This document shows, piece after piece, positions 62,259 through 64,000 of a stretch of 64,000 nt of DNA. A model generated the notes under the pieces. It saw nothing but the letters and a program-made list of their open reading frames with translations. It did not search any database and was not told the DNA's origin. Position 1 is the stretch's first letter, and each line of letters begins with the position of its first letter. Source of the stretch: Candidatus Babelota bacterium (GTDB lineage Bacteria > Babelota > Babeliae > Babelales > Vermiphilaceae); contig RXKB01000008.1 in the NCBI GenBank assembly GCA_003963225.1, forward strand, positions 98,405-162,404. Direction: 5' to 3'. The translations under genes and the position numbers were made by a program.

Positions 62259-64000
62259 ATGCTAAAAATCATATGTATTGTATCTTTATTATTCCATATG
62301 ATTTGCATTTTCAGCGAAACACCAACACATAAAATTGAAACAGACAATGTTATTGCTGCCATAAAAGAAAAAGCACAAGATCCAACAAAACCTGGAGCTG
62401 TTGATGATATTGTAGCCTTGTATGACAAACTAAAAAATCTAGCCCCTGATGTTGCTTCAACACTTTCTTCTTACATTGATCGATTAAAAAATATATTTAA
62501 AAGTGATACAGGACCAAATAAAACCATTCCAAAAGGGGTCGATCCGCAAAACAATACTCCTCCATTAAATCCACAACCTCTGCCAGCTACCAACGAACCT
62601 ACTATTAAAGAAAAAGTTATTGAAAAATTAGACCAAACAGCAGAGGCAATTAAACAAGCAGCAACAACCAGCTCAACTGTTATTCAACAAAAAGGAAAAG
62701 AGCTTTGCGCGCAACTGCCAACTATTGATTTAAAATCAGCAAAAGAAGCTGTAATAAACAAAGCTATTGAAATACAACAAGCATGTTCAATCTTAGCTAC
62801 CAAATTCACAGAAAAAGACCTTGTTGAAACACAAACAAAAGCTATGGTAACAGAAATTGAACAATCAGAAAAAAAAGGAGCAATAAAAAACAACCCTGTC
62901 GTGCAAGAACTTTGTGAATCGGTCAAACAAGCAGCCGAAACTTTTAAACAAGAAACTGCTGACCAATGGCAAAAAGTTAAAAATACGTGCATGTCATTAA
63001 TCGAAAATCCAGCACAAAAAGAAGAAAAGCCAATAACCGTAAAGCAGAAGCCTTCTACAGCCATTGAACCACCCGTTATCAACCCCGTTTCAACTAAACC
63101 ATCATCAATCCAAACTACTGGCACAAATCCTTTTGGAACAATTAATTCTCAACAAAATCCACTTTTACAAGACATTAAAAACCCCTTTTTATCTCAACCA
63201 GCTTCTACACTTAATCAAAAGCTAACAAGTGTAGAAAAGGTTAGCGGCATAGCACCAGTAGCTATTCCAAGCCAACCTATTACTACTATTAAAATACCTG
63301 AAAAAGCTATAGAAAAAAAAGGCCCTGAAGTTAAAAAAGCAACAGAAAAAATTAATGACGCACCTTATTTATTAGTCAACACACAATTAGCAAACTTGAT
63401 TAACACAGTCAATCAACTTAGTGCAAAACAAATGAGCTTTACTGGGTCCAAACCAACTTATATTATCAACACAGAGCTAATTAAAAATATTGAATCGGTA
63501 TATGATTTATACAAAAAGCTTTCTCCTGAGGATACAAAAATAGTATTGTCCCAATTTACCTTTTTGATGAATGAATACACAACATTATTGCTTAAACAAA
63601 TTAATGGCATTGTGCCATTTGTAAAAGACACTTTAGAAAAACGTATTAATTACTTGGTGCTATGGCTTGATATTAATGCAAATCTTGCTTGCCAACAAGA
63701 AGCTCCGCCCAAAAAACAAGAAAAACTATCTTTCAATACTTTTAGTGGATGGCTTGCATCAAAAACAGAAGAAGCATCTGCAACTATTAAAAAACAGGCA
63801 GAAGCTTTTAAAAAAGAAGCAGAAACCATTATTTGCAGTGATGACGAACTACTATTCACCCAAAAAGATAAAGAATGGCAAGCAGTTACTACCAAAGCAC
63901 AGGTTGAAAAAATGATCGAAGAATACCAAAGCTCTATTGCTATTATACAAAAAGGCATTGCTGATCCTATTGAAAAACTTATGAAAATGGATAAAAAAAA
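62259..64000 (+). CDS. Exported helical protein, 3'-truncated by window edge
   Basis: An open frame begins at the ATG at 62259 and stays open for about 580 codons to the window end. The signal peptide is IICIVSLLFHMICIFSE. The body mixes long helical segments (VIEKLDQTAEAIKQAAT, EASATIKKQAEAFKKEAET) with a proline/threonine/glutamine-rich spacer (about residues 260-350). Its style matches the preceding gene. No family is recognised. The length, unbroken frame and codon use make it real. Confidence 0.7.
   Translation, partial: MLKIICIVSLLFHMICIFSETPTHKIETDNVIAAIKEKAQDPTKPGAVDDIVALYDKLKNLAPDVASTLSSYIDRLKNIFKSDTGPNKTIPKGVDPQNNTPPLNPQPLPATNEPTIKEKVIEKLDQTAEAIKQAATTSSTVIQQKGKELCAQLPTIDLKSAKEAVINKAIEIQQACSILATKFTEKDLVETQTKAMVTEIEQSEKKGAIKNNPVVQELCESVKQAAETFKQETADQWQKVKNTCMSLIENPAQKEEKPITVKQKPSTAIEPPVINPVSTKPSSIQTTGTNPFGTINSQQNPLLQDIKNPFLSQPASTLNQKLTSVEKVSGIAPVAIPSQPITTIKIPEKAIEKKGPEVKKATEKINDAPYLLVNTQLANLINTVNQLSAKQMSFTGSKPTYIINTELIKNIESVYDLYKKLSPEDTKIVLSQFTFLMNEYTTLLLKQINGIVPFVKDTLEKRINYLVLWLDINANLACQQEAPPKKQEKLSFNTFSGWLASKTEEASATIKKQAEAFKKEAETIICSDDELLFTQKDKEWQAVTTKAQVEKMIEEYQSSIAIIQKGIADPIEKLMKMDKK

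Noticed and set aside
1..64000. Insertion sequences, integrases, phage genes, rRNA genes
   Set aside because: No transposase or recombinase motifs, no terminal inverted repeats with target duplications and no rRNA-like sequence were seen on either strand.

Overview
The window is strongly AT-rich and gene-dense, and it uses the standard bacterial code: peptide release factor 1 is present, and UGA serves as a stop in batA and batB. The cell type implied is a didermic bacterium, because there is an outer-membrane-barrel candidate with a signal peptide, a TonB/TolA-like protein, an M23 endopeptidase and a Bat operon. An unusually large share of genes encode exported proteins of no recognisable family. 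One exported protein carries ubiquitin-interacting motifs and one AAA ATPase resembles mitochondrial ATAD3. Together these suggest an intracellular, protist-associated lineage. My best guess is Candidatus Dependentiae (TM6). That is inference from gene content and style, not from a marker-gene phylogeny.

Layout. 1-7120: the 3' part of dnaE, two genes of unknown role, tRNA-Phe beside divergent pheS, and galU. 7212-14292: an accessory stretch with a secreted cysteine-peptidase-like protein with UIMs, a TPM-domain/LemA pair, a BrnQ transporter and several exported unknowns. 14289-20988: a housekeeping run rpmE-prfA-pyrG, the ATAD3-like ATPase, tilS and a TonB-like protein. 21075-30643: a shattered pseudogene, dnaJ, a NurA-domain protein, an exported HAD protein, a second gene interrupted by an in-frame stop, a TVP38/TMEM64 protein and two long exported proteins. 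30864-37353: a compact sufC-sufB-sufD operon, a type IV pilus/type II secretion ATPase encoded as two separate polypeptides, a FUN14-like membrane protein and HU. 37453-44434: tRNA-Leu and tRNA-Cys, an MsbA-type ABC exporter, a 1198-residue exported protein and lepB. 44580-51255: a complete batA-B-C-D-E operon with overlapping stop/start codons, continuing into an M23 peptidase gene. 51450-64000: an exported protein with a 48-nt tandem repeat, ndk, rpsA, hisS, a candidate outer-membrane barrel and three further exported helical proteins. The last of these runs off the window.

How the genes fit together. Core functions cover replication (DnaE, HU), translation (PheS, HisS, RF1, L31, S1, TilS, three tRNAs), nucleotides (PyrG, Ndk), Fe-S assembly (SufBCD) and chaperoning (DnaJ). 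Envelope functions cover LepB, M23, Bat, TonB-like, LemA/TPM, TVP38 and the barrel. The accessory fraction is mainly secreted proteins, often with very strong GGAGGT ribosome-binding sites and flanked by near-perfect hairpin terminators. No transposase, integrase, phage gene, rRNA or CRISPR array was seen. Two pseudogenes point to ongoing turnover of the secreted-protein repertoire.
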